A stretch of 64,000 bases of DNA, taken from NCBI GenBank assembly GCA_029204225.1, contig CM055113.1, positions 16,995,745 through 17,059,744 of the forward strand. Reading direction: 5' to 3'. The notes beneath the pieces were generated by a model. That model was not told the DNA's origin and searched no databases. It was given only the letters and a program-made list of their open reading frames with translations. Numbering within the stretch: the first letter of the stretch is position 1; every line of letters starts with the position of its first letter. Below are positions 26,729 through 37,770 of the stretch, one piece after another. The position numbers were made by a program, and so were the translations under genes. The DNA comes from Diphasiastrum complanatum. Its lineage: Eukaryota > Streptophyta > Lycopodiopsida > Lycopodiales > Lycopodiaceae.

Positions 26729-27043
26729 TGAATGCTTTCGCTTCGCTATCACTTGGCTATAAGCATAAATCAATTTTAGAGCTCACTTAAGTTTCATTTC
26801 ATTTCGTTTCGTCTTGTTTCCTTTCATCTCGTCTCGTCTCGTTACAGAGCTTGATTGATCTTTTCATGAATGCTTGCGTTTCATTTCGTTTTGTGTCGTT
26901 TCGCGATCTCTATGCTTCCAACATGAATCAATGTTAGAGCTCGTTCAAGTTTCGCTTTGCTTCATTTCACTTCGCATTGCTTCATTTCATTTTCATCTAG
27001 ATTTTGTCTCGTTTCGTTTCGTTGTGTTACACCCGATTGATCC
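26729..27043 (+). repeat. Two imperfect tandem units with TTTCG/TTTCA-rich runs
   Basis: Unit 1 starts TGAATGCTTTCGCTTCGC at 26729; unit 2 starts TGAATGCTTGCGTTTCAT at 26867. Both go through an ATGAATCAAT-like phrase, TTAGAGCTC, a run of TTTCGT/TTTCAT pentamers, then TTAC and GATTGATC. Differences are many, so the duplication is old. Confidence 0.7.
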
Positions 27044-27186
27044 AACACGAATTATTCTCGAACAAAAATAATTCGAGATTTGCAAAACTATTTGCGAATC
27101 GCTTGAGATTTTTATCAGTTTGTCACCAGAGTTCTAGCTGGAATTTGCGTTTTCTGAGCGCATTTTTCACATCATTCTTTGTAAGC

Positions 27187-28335
27187 TTAGGAACAAAAAA
27201 CAACATTGGAAAGTGATAGAACTTTAGAAGAAGCAAGTTTTAATGGAATGTTGCCAATTCCTTCAATAGAGCATTCATGATCATTTGCTGTATAAATGGA
27301 TTTTTTAAGTCCTTTATAAGATACAATAGAGTCAAAAGACTCATTTGAACAACACATATGTGATGAGGCACCACTATCGATGTACCATGCTCCATCCTTC
27401 TTGAAGGGGGTTGAAGAAAAGCTTGACACCATGAGGGATCCTTGTCCATCACTTGCAATAAAGTCTTCTTCTTTCTCATTAGAAAGATTTGCCTGTTTGA
27501 GTTGATTTTTCTTTTTGAAGCAATTAGAGACATAGTGCCCCTTCTTGCCACAAAAAAAACAGTTGACTTTCTTCTTCTTGGTCTTGGAAGTAGAAGGACG
27601 ATTTGAGTCATCCTCTTCACCATCTTTGTCTTTGTCCTTGGTTTTGTCTTTGTTAAAAGCTTGAGAAAATTGGTTCTTGCTCCTCCCTTTATGCTTTTCC
27701 TTGACAAAGAGAGCTTTGTCACTTACAATATGCTCAAGTTTGTTCATCCTTGAAAGTTTGTAACTTTGCCTTGCTTCTTCAGAAATGAGAATTCCTTGAA
27801 GAGTCTCCAAATTGGGCAACTTCTCCTTTATGGCAAAGGAATGACCAAGATTATCATGGTCTTCTTTTAAGCCATTAAAAATGACTTGTACTAGCTCATC
27901 TTGATTGATTGTGACACTAACACAAGCAAGCTCCCTATGAAGATCTTTTACTCTCAAGACATAATTTGATGCACTCTCCTCACTTCTTTGAAAACTTTGA
28001 AAAATCTGATTTCTAAGAGTGAGTATTCTAGAAGTGTTCTTAGCTTCATAGATTGAGTTAAGTGCATCCCAAGCTTCTTTAGCAGTGGTGCAAGGTCCTA
28101 TTTCTCTTAGAATCTCATTAGAGACATTCATTTTAATGAAGTGTAGAGCCATTCTAGCTCTCTTCCTATACTTTGGTATTTCAAGTTGTGCTTGAGGCTC
28201 CTCCTCAATACCAAGTACTATGTCCATAACATCCTGGAATATAAGAATAGACTCCATCCTTACCTTCCATATTGAATAATTGGAGGTACTTAGTCTTTCA
28301 CTTGCTTCTAGGAGATATCCTCCCACAGATGCCAT
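27187..28335 (-). CDS. Copia-G gag-protease, open frame
   Basis: The frame is uninterrupted for 400 codons from 28389. The likely start is the internal ATG at 28335 (MASVGGYLLEASERLSTSNY), which fits the copia gag N-terminus; the first 18 codons would be leader. Gag landmarks: YSIWKVRMESIL, KEAWDALNSIY, LKEDHDNLGHSFAIKEKLPN. A Lys/Asp-rich linker precedes the Zn-knuckle CFFCGKKGHYVSNC at about residue 270, and protease WYIDSGASSHM follows with its catalytic Asp intact. The frame ends where copia-G is disrupted, so it is a polyprotein stump. It is the best preserved coding region in the window. Confidence 0.85.
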   Translation of the reverse strand: MASVGGYLLEASERLSTSNYSIWKVRMESILIFQDVMDIVLGIEEEPQAQLEIPKYRKRARMALHFIKMNVSNEILREIGPCTTAKEAWDALNSIYEAKNTSRILTLRNQIFQSFQRSEESASNYVLRVKDLHRELACVSVTINQDELVQVIFNGLKEDHDNLGHSFAIKEKLPNLETLQGILISEEARQSYKLSRMNKLEHIVSDKALFVKEKHKGRSKNQFSQAFNKDKTKDKDKDGEEDDSNRPSTSKTKKKKVNCFFCGKKGHYVSNCFKKKNQLKQANLSNEKEEDFIASDGQGSLMVSSFSSTPFKKDGAWYIDSGASSHMCCSNESFDSIVSYKGLKKSIYTANDHECSIEGIGNIPLKLASSKVLSLSNVVFCS

Positions 28336-29074
28336 AATTGTGAAGACTATTCTTGTTATTGGACAATTATATGTTTGAGCTTGTTCCAAACAGACTTGAT
28401 GTTGCTACTCTCTTTCACTGTAGGAATTTTCAAGAGTGTGCTACCAATCCTATGTGAGAAACTTGCAACTGTATTTGAAATAGATCTCAAATACTCCACA
28501 AAACAAGATAATATGGATTAGTCTCTCAAAATGGATTGAGAAATATAGACAAGTTTTGATTCTACTTTTGGTTAGATGCTACAAAGGAAAACACTAATGA
28601 TTCAAAGAAGGCTCAAAAGTGTTCAATAACACCAACTTTGTCTTGATCTTCAGTTTCTTGTGTTGAATACTCAAAACAATGGATTATGAATCAAGCTAAA
28701 TTGGATCAAATCAAAAAGTGATCACTCAGACTTTGGACCTCTTCCTACCCTCTTTAAGAGCTTGTAACTCTTGATAGACACGTGAGATCGATTTGAGATC
28801 AACTTTATAAGCTTTCCATCAAGCTATAACATCAATATCTTTGGACCAATCATGAAGGAAATAAAGAGGTATGAAAATATCTGATTTTCACACTTGCGGA
28901 ATTCCAGAATTCCGTACAATGTCAATCTTAAAAATCTGAAAATCTAGTTTCTATCCTCTTTGATCCAAAAAGGTAGAGAAAAGTGATAAACAACTTTTTT
29001 GCTTGAATTGGGCTCACAAATTCTTGTACAAACATAGATGATAGCATGCAAAGATTTATTTGGCTATGATACCG
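28336..29074 (-). promoter_or_regulatory. Copia-G leader with primer-binding site at 29062-29073
   Basis: About 700 bp between the gag start and the LTR with no coding signal. GGCTATGATACC (29062-29073) on the plus strand is the reverse complement of a slightly decayed tRNA-Met site (GGTATCATAGCC). Confidence 0.65.
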
Positions 29075-29850
29075 TGATAAAATTCTAGCAAGCTCACACG
29101 TGTGGGGAATGATCCTCAAGTTTATGTAATTTATATGTAACGAATTAGACAAAACAAGAAATAAAGCAATCGATGTGACACTAACACGATTTTGTTTTTT
29201 GAAAATGATTCAATTGAGTCAAAAATATGTGTATAGTTTGAATGTATATAGATGCGTGATCTTTATGAGACAATACTCTAAAAAGAGAGAGAAGGATCAA
29301 ATAATTGGGCTCTAATTGAATGTCTGATCAATTTTTATCCGATTTATGGATTAACCTTTATATTGACATGCTATTGAATATTTATACACATTACCTATAC
29401 AATTACAATAATGCTTAATAAATAGATTTACAATCTGAATCAAGGCACTATGTATTGTTAGCAATAGCTATTGGGCATAATCTGTTCTGTTGGAGATTCT
29501 TTGAAAATCACGGGAGCATGAAGATAGATGGTCGACTTGATAATCAACGTCAAAGCAACAGTTGGTGGTCGATTTTAGCAGCTTCGACAATTGTCAAGTC
29601 GAGTGTCTTCAATGGGTTTGATCATAATAGATTTAACGATTGTCGATTGGAAGTTTGTCAAACTGATATATCTTTGTGATTTTTGTGTATTTCTATAGGC
29701 TGTTAAAAAACACATGTATTTCTACAAAGTATGCGATTGTAAAAGTATTTATAACAAATGAATGGATCTAGATTATTTGAGAGATTAGGGATGGAGAGGA
29801 TAGAAATCCAACAGTCGATGATTGATGCATCATCCCAAGACGCATATCTC
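29075..29850 (-). repeat. 5' LTR of copia-G, minus strand, outer end not resolved
   Basis: It begins TGATAAAATTCTAGC after the primer-binding site and shares CAAGCTCACACGTGTG and AATGATCCTCAAG with the 23.57-kb LTR. Beyond about 29130 the two copies diverge and I could not place the end. Confidence 0.5.
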
Positions 29851-30399
29851 TTCATTGGTGATATTTAGGACCCATATGTGTTGAAGTACAACAAAATAAA
29901 CCTCCAACATGCGTGGGTCAGTGAGAAATATCTTCTCCTGCCATTTGGGTTGTGGCAAAAATTTGGCTACGATGTTTTTGAAGGATTGGTGCTACAAAAC
30001 TGGTTGATGTTCTAGCAAATCACATTTATGTGTTGCTGAGCTACAAGTGCAGCTTGAACCACATTTGTAGCGAAAACATCCATGGGTTGGGAAGGAGCAA
30101 AGATACTAGATCGGGGGCCGTGGATGTCGCTCAAAAGAGAAAACTGAACGTGAAGGTATATGGTAGCGAGAGTTGTGTGTGGTGGACGGGTGGATGTAGT
30201 TGTAGTGATAATTGTGACCGCTATGGTCACATTATCTAGAGGTGGTGAGGACACGTTAAAGATATTGATTGTCGGATCTTATGACATGTCTTGGTGGATG
30301 CAGGAGCGCCAACAAGTGGTAGCCTTCCGTAGTGCACCATGGAACCTCTTATGCCCTCGAGTAAAGGACCGTCTTCACCACCTCCTCCTCTTGATCTTG

Positions 30400-31520
30400 A
30401 TATTGTGCAGCTTGTTTAGGCCTTGAACCCTCTACAAAATCAAATTCTAGAAATTCAATCTAGGCATGTTGCGACCGAGCAAGAGTGGTACTCTTCAGCA
30501 CACTCGCAGTCCGTCGCCGTCCTTTATCCCATGTCACGACCCGCCTGATAGTACAAAGACCATGTCTGCCCTTATGTTTTTATGCAAAAAGGAGTATACA
30601 TGGTGGCAAGAGTTGAAGGAAAGGGCCAGTACCTCGTCCATGTGATATGCCTTCCAAGAAAGCTTTAAAATGGCTTTTCTGCCGGTCCTAGATGATTTTG
30701 AGCACTGGCAGCATTTCGCCCACCGTGCAGATGGGTAGTAAGCCATTAGATGCCTACATATAGGAGTTCCAATTGTAGACAATTGAGGCTATCATTCACT
30801 TTTAGAAGATCTTCAATGACACCCATGTTGGCTCCTGCAAGGAGTAAAGTTTGCCCAAGGCTAAGCAAAAAGAAAAGAAAATTTTCAAGAAGCAGGACAA
30901 AGACAAGATGGACACCAGTTTCTAGAGTGAGAAAAAGTGCATCAAGCTGGATCGCATAAACTATGACAAGGCAAGAACCGGCGGCTCATGCTTCTCCTGC
31001 ATGGAGAAGGGACATCTACCAAAAGATTGCCCAACGAAAAAGCAAAAAAAATATGGCAGGAAACCTAAATATTTAAAGGCGTCAGATAATTCTAGTATTT
31101 CTTTTGTTGATTTATCCTTTAAGGATGGCACTAGATGTGAGAATTGTTGCTTTCATATAGTTATTTTTTGGCCCCCACGACCTCATTCGTATGAATGGGA
31201 TCATTGGACGCCAAGCTATGGCTGTTCTTTTTTACGACGGTTTCACAAATAACTTTATAAATGCTAAACTAGTGCAGAAACTCAAGGCGGCCCACCGCAC
31301 CAAGTAATCACTTTCGATATGTGGTGGAAATGGCTTCAGGGGAAGATCGGCAAGCTTGGGACCAACTTGTCTTCTAAGTTGCCCTTCAAATTCAAGATGA
31401 TGTTGAACCACTAAATCTTCATATTATGAATTTAGATAGCATAGACATAATCTTAGGAAAGGAGTGGTTTTACTCAAAAAGTGATTCCTCTAAATTTGTG
31501 TATGTACACATTAAAGTAAC
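30400..31520 (+). pseudogene. Gypsy-B gag and protease, broken
   Basis: A Ty3/gypsy gag core lies at about 30575-30700 (FLCKKEYTWWQELKERA, then FQESFKMAFLP). A Zn-knuckle CFSCMEKGHLPKDC lies at about 30989-31030. A decayed protease near 31225-31260 reads YDGFTNNFINAKLVQKLK where DSGATHNFI is expected. ILGKEWFYS (about 31450) corresponds to ILGRDWLYS-type sequence in gypsy-D. Stops and frameshifts are dense. It is a relative of gypsy-D with no RT attached. 29850-30400 is probably its leader, without recognisable coding. Confidence 0.78.
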
Positions 31521-31904
31521 TCTATTACACGTTAGCCTTTGAGCTAATCGTACAATAAAGAGGGCATGAAGTTCAAATAGTAGTAACATCAGTTCTTGGG
31601 TCGTGAACTGCCCCCAATAGATTGGAGTAAGAATCCTTGCAATACTTCATAGTGACTTTGATAATTTGACTATCAAGGATGGTGGGGTGTACTTGATAGT
31701 TTGGTGATGGACGATAGTTCGCGAGCCTATCAAGAACTTGTGTGTATTTCTTTATGTTGTAGCAAGTTCATGAGTAAATAGCCAATTCTAGGACTTTGTT
31801 CGAGGATACTTGAAAGAGATAACTAGTAACAGGTAGAGTGGAAGCTGGATCAAATGTTTGAAGTGGAACTAAAATTCCAACACACAATACCATCTGACAC
31901 ACCA
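31521..31904. other. Spacer left of copia-H
   Basis: No gene seen. It ends with GCTTA (31905-31909), the left copy of the copia-H target duplication. Confidence 0.5.
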
Positions 31905-31909
31905 GCTTA

Positions 31910-32750
31910 TGAAGAAACATTAAGTTTTTACTTTAAAGATCTTAGTATTTTTTTCTTGTCTTTTTAGATTGCTACATATTTTAGCTAGTTTTTGCACAGA
32001 CTGCATATTTGAACTATTTGTCGCACAGTTTACCTTTTTTGGCTTTTTTGTCACATACTCAGAAGGCCAACACTTTGGGTCAGGCTGACACTTCAAAGTA
32101 TCCATATGCAATCCAGGGTGAGGACGAACTATCGGGCATGAACTAGCTATCGAACTTCACATACTCGAACATGAAGTTTTTAAACTATCACGATCCACCA
32201 CCGCCATGCAACTTTAACATAAACGTACTTAAATGGATTCTTAGCTTAAACTTAGTTAATCAATCTTGTGATTTAATCCAACATAATATATATGTATTGG
32301 ATAAGAGCCATTTACATAGATATACACAGAGAGAATTTTGAACGCAACACTCAGTGAGGTGCGTATCAAGGAAGCAAAATAGATCTAGCAGTAGCTGGTT
32401 CTTTTCGTGAGAAAAGAACACCTCTATCATGCCGACGCACTTATCTAGGAAATAGACAACGCTCAAGAAATAAACCCTGTTGTAAACTCAATTTTGATAA
32501 TATAGACGAGTATATCTTTTTTAGTTCAATGCGCAATCTATAAATGTTGTCATGCTTGTTCAATTTTACTAGTAGATATATTTTCGCTGTCATTAGACAT
32601 TATCTGTTGTTTATAAATTCATTGTCAGATTAGCAGTAGCTATCTGCTGCTCGGAGGATGATTGATCATGGCTTGAGGCAGTAGCCTTATCTAACATATC
32701 GGCTCCATCTGAGCTTAGTCGGAATTCTCATAAGCAAAGGCATTCCAACA
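31910..32750 (+). repeat. 5' LTR of copia-H (841 bp)
   Basis: It aligns from end to end with 36011-36845, with scattered substitutions and small indels. Shared landmarks are CATACTCAGAAGGCCAACAC and CTATCTGCTGCTCGGAGGAT. Confidence 0.93.
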
Positions 32751-32751
32751 G

Positions 32752-32763
32752 TGGTATCAGAGC
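32752..32763 (+). promoter_or_regulatory. Primer-binding site of copia-H
   Basis: TGGTATCAGAGC one base after the LTR end; the same spacing as in copia-A. Confidence 0.93.
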
Positions 32764-32797
32764 CATAAGGCTCAGTTAGAACCTTGTCACTGAGACT

Positions 32798-33404
32798 ATG
32801 ACTTCCATTGACAACATCCAATCAAAGATATGCACAGTCGTTGAAGCAGATGGATCAAACTTTCTTGCTTGGAAGGTGAAGACATCGCTCATCCTAAGAG
32901 GAGAAGCGTTATGGCCATGGGTGGATGGAAACAAAGAAATGCTAGCCAGCACATGCAAAGATCTTCGGGAGTGGAAAGAGAAGAACGACAAAGCAGTAGC
33001 TATCATCTCCTCTTTCATTGAGGACATCATTACCCTTGACCTCGCATCAATCTCTAATGCTAGATAGATGTGGGATATGATCGTCAGCATATTTTAGACC
33101 AAGTCACGAAATCAGATAATGCATCTAGAAGATCAACTTACCTATATAAGATGGGATGACAAAGATCTCATCAGCTTCATTAGGAAGATGAAGAACCTAT
33201 TCCTATCACTACACAACGTTGGAGCATAACATGCAGTCTCGCAAGAAAAACAACTCAGTAACCTACTTCGCTCTCTTTACCACAATCGTTCCAAACAACT
33301 CGGACATTGTTGGCTAAAGATCCTACTATGACCTTCGACAAGGCAGTCATTGACATCAAGGAAGAAGTTGAAGCTAGGGAATACGCATGCAACAATTACA
33401 TCCG
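32798..33404 (+). pseudogene. Copia-H gag, truncated
   Basis: It starts at ATG 32798 (MTSIDNIQSKICTVVEADGS). It continues NFLAWKVKTSLILRGEALWP, with the Trp that is a stop in copia-A, and LREWKEKNDKAVAIISSFIE. A stop at 33065-33067 precedes MWDMIV; further stops follow at about 33096 and 33228. The gag similarity ends near 33404, where the nested copia-I begins. Confidence 0.85.
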
Positions 33405-34978
33405 ATGTTTAGAAGGCCTTAGCATGCATCACACTCAATCTAGCTGACTCCCAAATATCCCATGTTACCACATGCAAAACCTCTAAGGATGCATTAGATT
33501 TGTTATCAAATCTCTATGAGACTCATGATGTAACCACTAGATTACATCTTAGAAGGAAGTTCTTTACATTTAGCATGTCTGATTCTACTACCATCACTTC
33601 TCACATCAACAGCTTCAAGTCTTTACTGGATCAGTTATCAGCTGTAGGATGTTCTATTCAAGATGATGATGTCGTCATGACCTTGCTTTCTTCTCTTCCA
33701 AAGTCATATGAACACTTTGTGGGGGTGGTGATGATCTCCACACAACCCAACCTCACTCTTCAAAAGGTGATTGGTCACCTACTTCAAGAAGAAATGCGAA
33801 AGACTAGCAGCTTGTCTATCAAAGACAAATCCATGGCTCTATACACCAAGAAGAAAGACTACTCCAAGGGCAAGAATCAAGTGCATCAACAACATCAGAA
33901 GCCTCATACTCAAGGTGAGAATAGTGGATCACGAAAGAAGCTTTTCTGCAGATATTGCAAAAGAGCCAATCATGACATCAATGAGTGTCGTATCCGGATC
34001 TACAACGAGACGAAGAAACAACAACAACAATAGCCAAATTCCTCCAACACGGCAGAATTCAAGGAGCAAGATACACATTTGTTAATGGCTTACAACAACA
34101 ACAATGAAGACTGTGATAGCTGGTACCTGGACAACGACACTACCCAACAGATGACCTCTCGCAAGAAATGGGTTACCGAGTATGCAGCTTACAATAGAGA
34201 TCAATTCATCTACCTCAGAGATTCAGGCACCATACGCATTGAAGACAAAGGGACAGTCAAGATCACATTCAACAACGATCCATCTATTTGTATTCCCACC
34301 GTCCTTCACGTTCCTCAACTATCAAAGAACCTATTATCAGTCTCTAAGATAACTGATGAGGGCTACACTGTTACTTTCTCATCTAAGCAGTGTACAATAT
34401 CCGTTCATTAAGCACAAATATGAAGCCTTTGAATGCTTCAAGAGATTCAAGGCCATGGCTGAGACACAAATGTCTACAAAAGTGAAGGCACTCCGAACTG
34501 ATGGTGGCAGTGATACTTCTCTAATGAGATGTCCGACTACATGGCTAAACATGGCATTAGAAGACAGTTCACCACTTCCTATTCACCTCAACAAAACGGG
34601 GTTGCAGAAAGGAAGAAATAATCTTTTCTCAACTCAGCCAGATCTATGCTACATCAAGCATACCTACATGTGAAGTTCTGGGCAGAAGTTACTGCCACAG
34701 CCCATTTCATGCAAAACAGATCAACATTAAAGCCGTAAAAAACAAAACTCCTCATGAAGTTTGGCATGGGCACAAGCCTAGTGTCAGCCTTTCAAAAATC
34801 TTTGGTTGTATATGTTTTGTTCACATTCCTAAACAACTTAGGAAGAAACTGGATCATAGGACAAATAAATGTATTTTCATTGGCTATCTTGATGACCATA
34901 AAGCTTATAAAGTTTATGATCCATCCACCAATGTAGTATTTGTCTCTAGGGATGTAATATTTCAAAAACATACATAAG
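33405..34978 (+). pseudogene. Copia-I: nested copia gag, protease and integrase, broken
   Basis: A different copia family. The 177-codon gag frame 33500-34033 has SMSD-type LHLRRKFFTFSMSDSTTI, SLPKSYEHFVGVVMIST and a Zn-knuckle CRYCKRANHDINEC. Protease at 34079-34400 reads WYLDNDTTQQMT where DSGATxHMT is expected. An internal deletion near 34400 joins it to integrase: FECFKRFKAMAETQM and LRTDGGSD, then frame changes to NKTPHEVWHGHKPS-like and FIGYLDDHKAYKVYDPSTN. It ends with RDVIFQKHT near 34975. No LTR at the left edge. Confidence 0.83.
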
Positions 34979-34980
34979 TC

Positions 34981-35440
34981 TGTAGAAATGCATTACTTTC
35001 GTGACAATCTACAAAAATACTCCAAGTGTCGTGACAGTCTACATAAATGAACTATGTTCACGACAATTTCGCCTTTTTCGCATTTCCCCAAAATGCAAAA
35101 CTAGCATAGTTCAACAGTTTAAACTATTTTGCAACAACTTTGCCTTTTTTGCATTTCCCCGAAATGCGACACTTAGGCATAGTTACAGTTCAACCATTTT
35201 AGGACACCTTCAGCTTTTTTGTGAAATGCGATGAGAGAGAAAATTTTCAAAGGTCATCTACTTCAAGACTTGAACTGTTTTAGGGAACCTTCAACTTTTT
35301 TGCGAAAAACCCGAAGAGAGAGAAAAAGCGAAAGTCATCTATTTTGAACGAAGGACGTTCCTAGCCATTTTCCGAAATTTGTGAAGTGAGAGAAAACCAC
35401 TTCACGTAAAATGTGAAGTGAGAGAATTTTTTACGTCCTC
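34981..35440 (+). repeat. Imperfect tandem repeats of about 75 bp
   Basis: At least four units share a frame of AACTATTTT-like start, an (A)CAACTTTGCCTTTTTTGC core and (A)AATGCGA end; cores are near 35068, 35141, 35208 and 35292. Shorter GTGACAATCTAC repeats precede them and GTGAAGTGAGAGAA repeats follow. The sequence type recalls the copia-E LTR (18.7-19.0 kb), so this may be LTR sequence of copia-I. Confidence 0.6.
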
Positions 35441-35509
35441 GTCCGCATCAACATTCCTAATTCGTTGACCATATATACCATGTATAGTTGTCACAAAAGC
35501 CATATACTT

Positions 35510-36010
35510 CCAAGTGCAAGATTCAAGATTGAATCCTACAATGATGCAAGCTGGGGATCCCTGAAAGATGATAGTAAAAGCGTCTCAGGAGGATGCATCA
35601 TAGCAGTCGATGCAACTATTATCTAGATCAGCAGAAAGCCGACAATAACTACCCAATCATCCTGTGAGGCAGAATATGTTGCTGTAGCCAAAATGGCCAA
35701 TGAGCTGACATGGCTCAGACAATTTCTAGGTGGACTAGGACATAGCACCAATGAACCGTTGATCCTGCACATTGACAACACCTCTGCTATTCATTTGACA
35801 AAAGAGCTAGTGTTTCATTCCAGAACAAAGCACATCGCCATCAAGTATCACTTGATTAGGGATTTGGTTTAGAAGGACGAGCTGAAGACCGTCTTCATAC
35901 TGACAAAGCACATGGTGGTTGATATCTTTACAAAGGCATTGGATAAGGCAATGTTTGAAAGGCAGAGAGCCAGTTTAGGAGTCAAGAAAATACACGCTTT
36001 AAGAGGGAGC
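35510..36010 (+). pseudogene. Copia-H RNase H end and polypurine tract
   Basis: It reads ESYNDASWGSLKDDSKSVSG, then QSSCEAEYVAVAKMANELTW, HIDNTSAIHLTKE, KHIAIKYHLIRDL and DIFTKALDKAMFERQ, matching copia-A 3900-4390. A stop near 35624 (in place of Trp) and one near 35868 break it. The polypurine tract AGAGGGAGC at 36002-36010 adjoins the LTR. Confidence 0.88.
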
Positions 36011-36845
36011 TGAAGAAACATTAAGTTTCTACTTTAAAGCCTTAGTATTTTTCTTTGTCTTTTTAGACTGTTGCATATTTTAACTAGTTTTTGCACAGTC
36101 TTCATATTTGAACTGTTTGTCACATAGTTTGTCTTTTTCGGCTTATTTGTCACATACTCAGAAGGCCAACACTTCGGGTCAGGCCAACACTTCAGAGTAT
36201 CCATATGCAAGCCAGGGTGAGGACGAACTATCGGGCATGGACGAGCTATCGAACCTCAGCTACTCGGGCATGAAGTTTTTAAATTATCACGATCCACCGC
36301 CACCATGCAACGTTAATGGAAACGTACTTAAATGGATGCTTAGCTTAAACTTAGCTAATCAATTTTGTAATTTAATCCAGCATAATATATATGTCACATT
36401 CGAGCCATTTACATAGATATACATAGAGAGAATTCTGAACGCAACTCAGTGAGGTGCGTATCAAGGAAGCAAGATAGATCTAGCAGTAGTTAGTTTCTTT
36501 CGTGAGAAGAGAACACCTCTATCACGCCGACATGCTGATCTAGGAAATAGACAACGCTCAAGAAAGAAACCCTGTTGTAAACTCGATTCTGATATTATAG
36601 ACGAGTATATCTTTCTCTGCTCAATGCGCAATTTGTGAATGTGCTGATGCTTGTTTAATTTTACCAGTATATATAGTTTCGTTGTCATTCGACATTATCA
36701 GTTGTTTATAAACTCACTATCAGATCAACAGTAGCTATCTGCTGCTCGGAGGATGATTGATCGCGGCTTGAGGCAGTAGCCTAATCTGACAGATCGGCTC
36801 CATCTGAGCTTAGTCGAAATCCTCGTAGGCAAAGGCATTCCAACA
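36011..36845 (+). repeat. 3' LTR of copia-H (835 bp)
   Basis: It starts TGAAGAAACATTAAG right after the polypurine tract and ends CCAACA, followed by GCTTC. Confidence 0.93.
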
Positions 36846-36850
36846 GCTTC

Positions 36851-37081
36851 ACCAAACACAACACGATGGTACTATGGGACTAGCACCAAGATAGCGTGGG
36901 AGGCATGTTGGCCATTTATAATATTTGCCCAACACATGGAAAATGTAATAAATAATGAGGGCTCTCACATCCAACTTTTTGATAGAATTTGAAGATGACA
37001 CATCCATCGTAGACAAATCTGATACTGAAAATCTGGTAATGAAGGTAAACGCTTTGAACTAGTTATCAAAGCTATGATCGA
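36851..37081. other. Leader-like sequence of a minus-strand LTR element
   Basis: No coding seen. It lies inside a primer-binding site on its right, so it is probably the remains of that element's leader, interrupted by copia-H. Confidence 0.4.
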
Positions 37082-37770
37082 GCTTTGATACCATGTTTGA
37101 AAATAAGTTGTATATTAGTCGAATAGCTATTCGACAAGGATAGTTCGATAAACTATTCGACAATGAAAGTCTGATAGAGTCGATAGTAGAAACAATTGTT
37201 AATATAATAACAAAACTAATTTGATATTACAAACATAGCTTGTCATTCACAAGTGCGAAAATGAACGATAGAGAAAGATCGCTTCTTGCCAATTATCAGA
37301 ATTCAGATCAAAATAGCATGAATAATAGAAATAATAGAATAAGACAAGTCATGTGTTGAATTGTCGAAAGTAGTTTGTATTGCTGAATGATGAAAAATAC
37401 ACCCGTTGTCTACTTTGATTGCACTATAATAATAGCACATCTAGTTTTGCTATAAATTTCGCTCTTACACAAGCTGTAATCGTGATAGCTTGTTAATGAT
37501 TAGTCTACGCCTATGGTGGAACATAGAGGAGAAGAAGAATGAATACTCTTGATGAACAACTACTGAGAACAACTACTGAACTTGTTGAAATGAACTAATC
37601 TAATGATCTATTTATAGTTGTTGCTGGCACAACTCTAGCGGAATGTGTTGTTATCCACCTAGTAGGTGCCACGTGGAGTTATGGGAATGTAGTGGATGAG
37701 ACTCTAGTATCCAATTTGCTTTAGTCATTATTTGGTAATGCTTGACAATCTATTCAACTCTATGTTAACA
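37082..37770 (-). repeat. LTR with primer-binding site, minus strand
   Basis: GCTTTGATACCA (37082-37093) is the reverse complement of a tRNA-Met site with one mismatch. The LTR from 37094 starts TGTTTGAAAATAAG and ends ATGTTAACA at 37770, giving TGTT...AACA termini and 677 bp. It holds an 18-bp perfect palindrome at 37118-37135. No pol gene accompanies it. Confidence 0.7.

Larger units (their letters stand above)
31910..36845 (+). mobile_element. Copia-H: copia element with both LTRs, nested insertion inside
   Basis: LTRs at 31910-32750 and 36011-36845 start TGAAGAAACATTAAG and end CCAACA. The flanks are GCTTA (31905-31909) and GCTTC (36846-36850), a 5-bp duplication with one change. The primer-binding site, gag start, RNase H and polypurine tract are in place. 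The middle (about 33405-35500) is foreign and has replaced part of gag, protease, integrase and RT. It belongs to the copia-A family: gag and RNase H match closely. Confidence 0.92.

Noticed and set aside
27240-27722. 160-codon minus-strand frame overlapping copia-G gag
   Set aside because: Shadow of the gag-protease frame; it is basic and Lys/Arg-rich only because the gag linker is A-rich.
29830-30254. Frames of 69-80 codons as a small gene
   Set aside because: They precede the gypsy-B gag on the same strand and are best taken as its decayed leader; no domain is seen.
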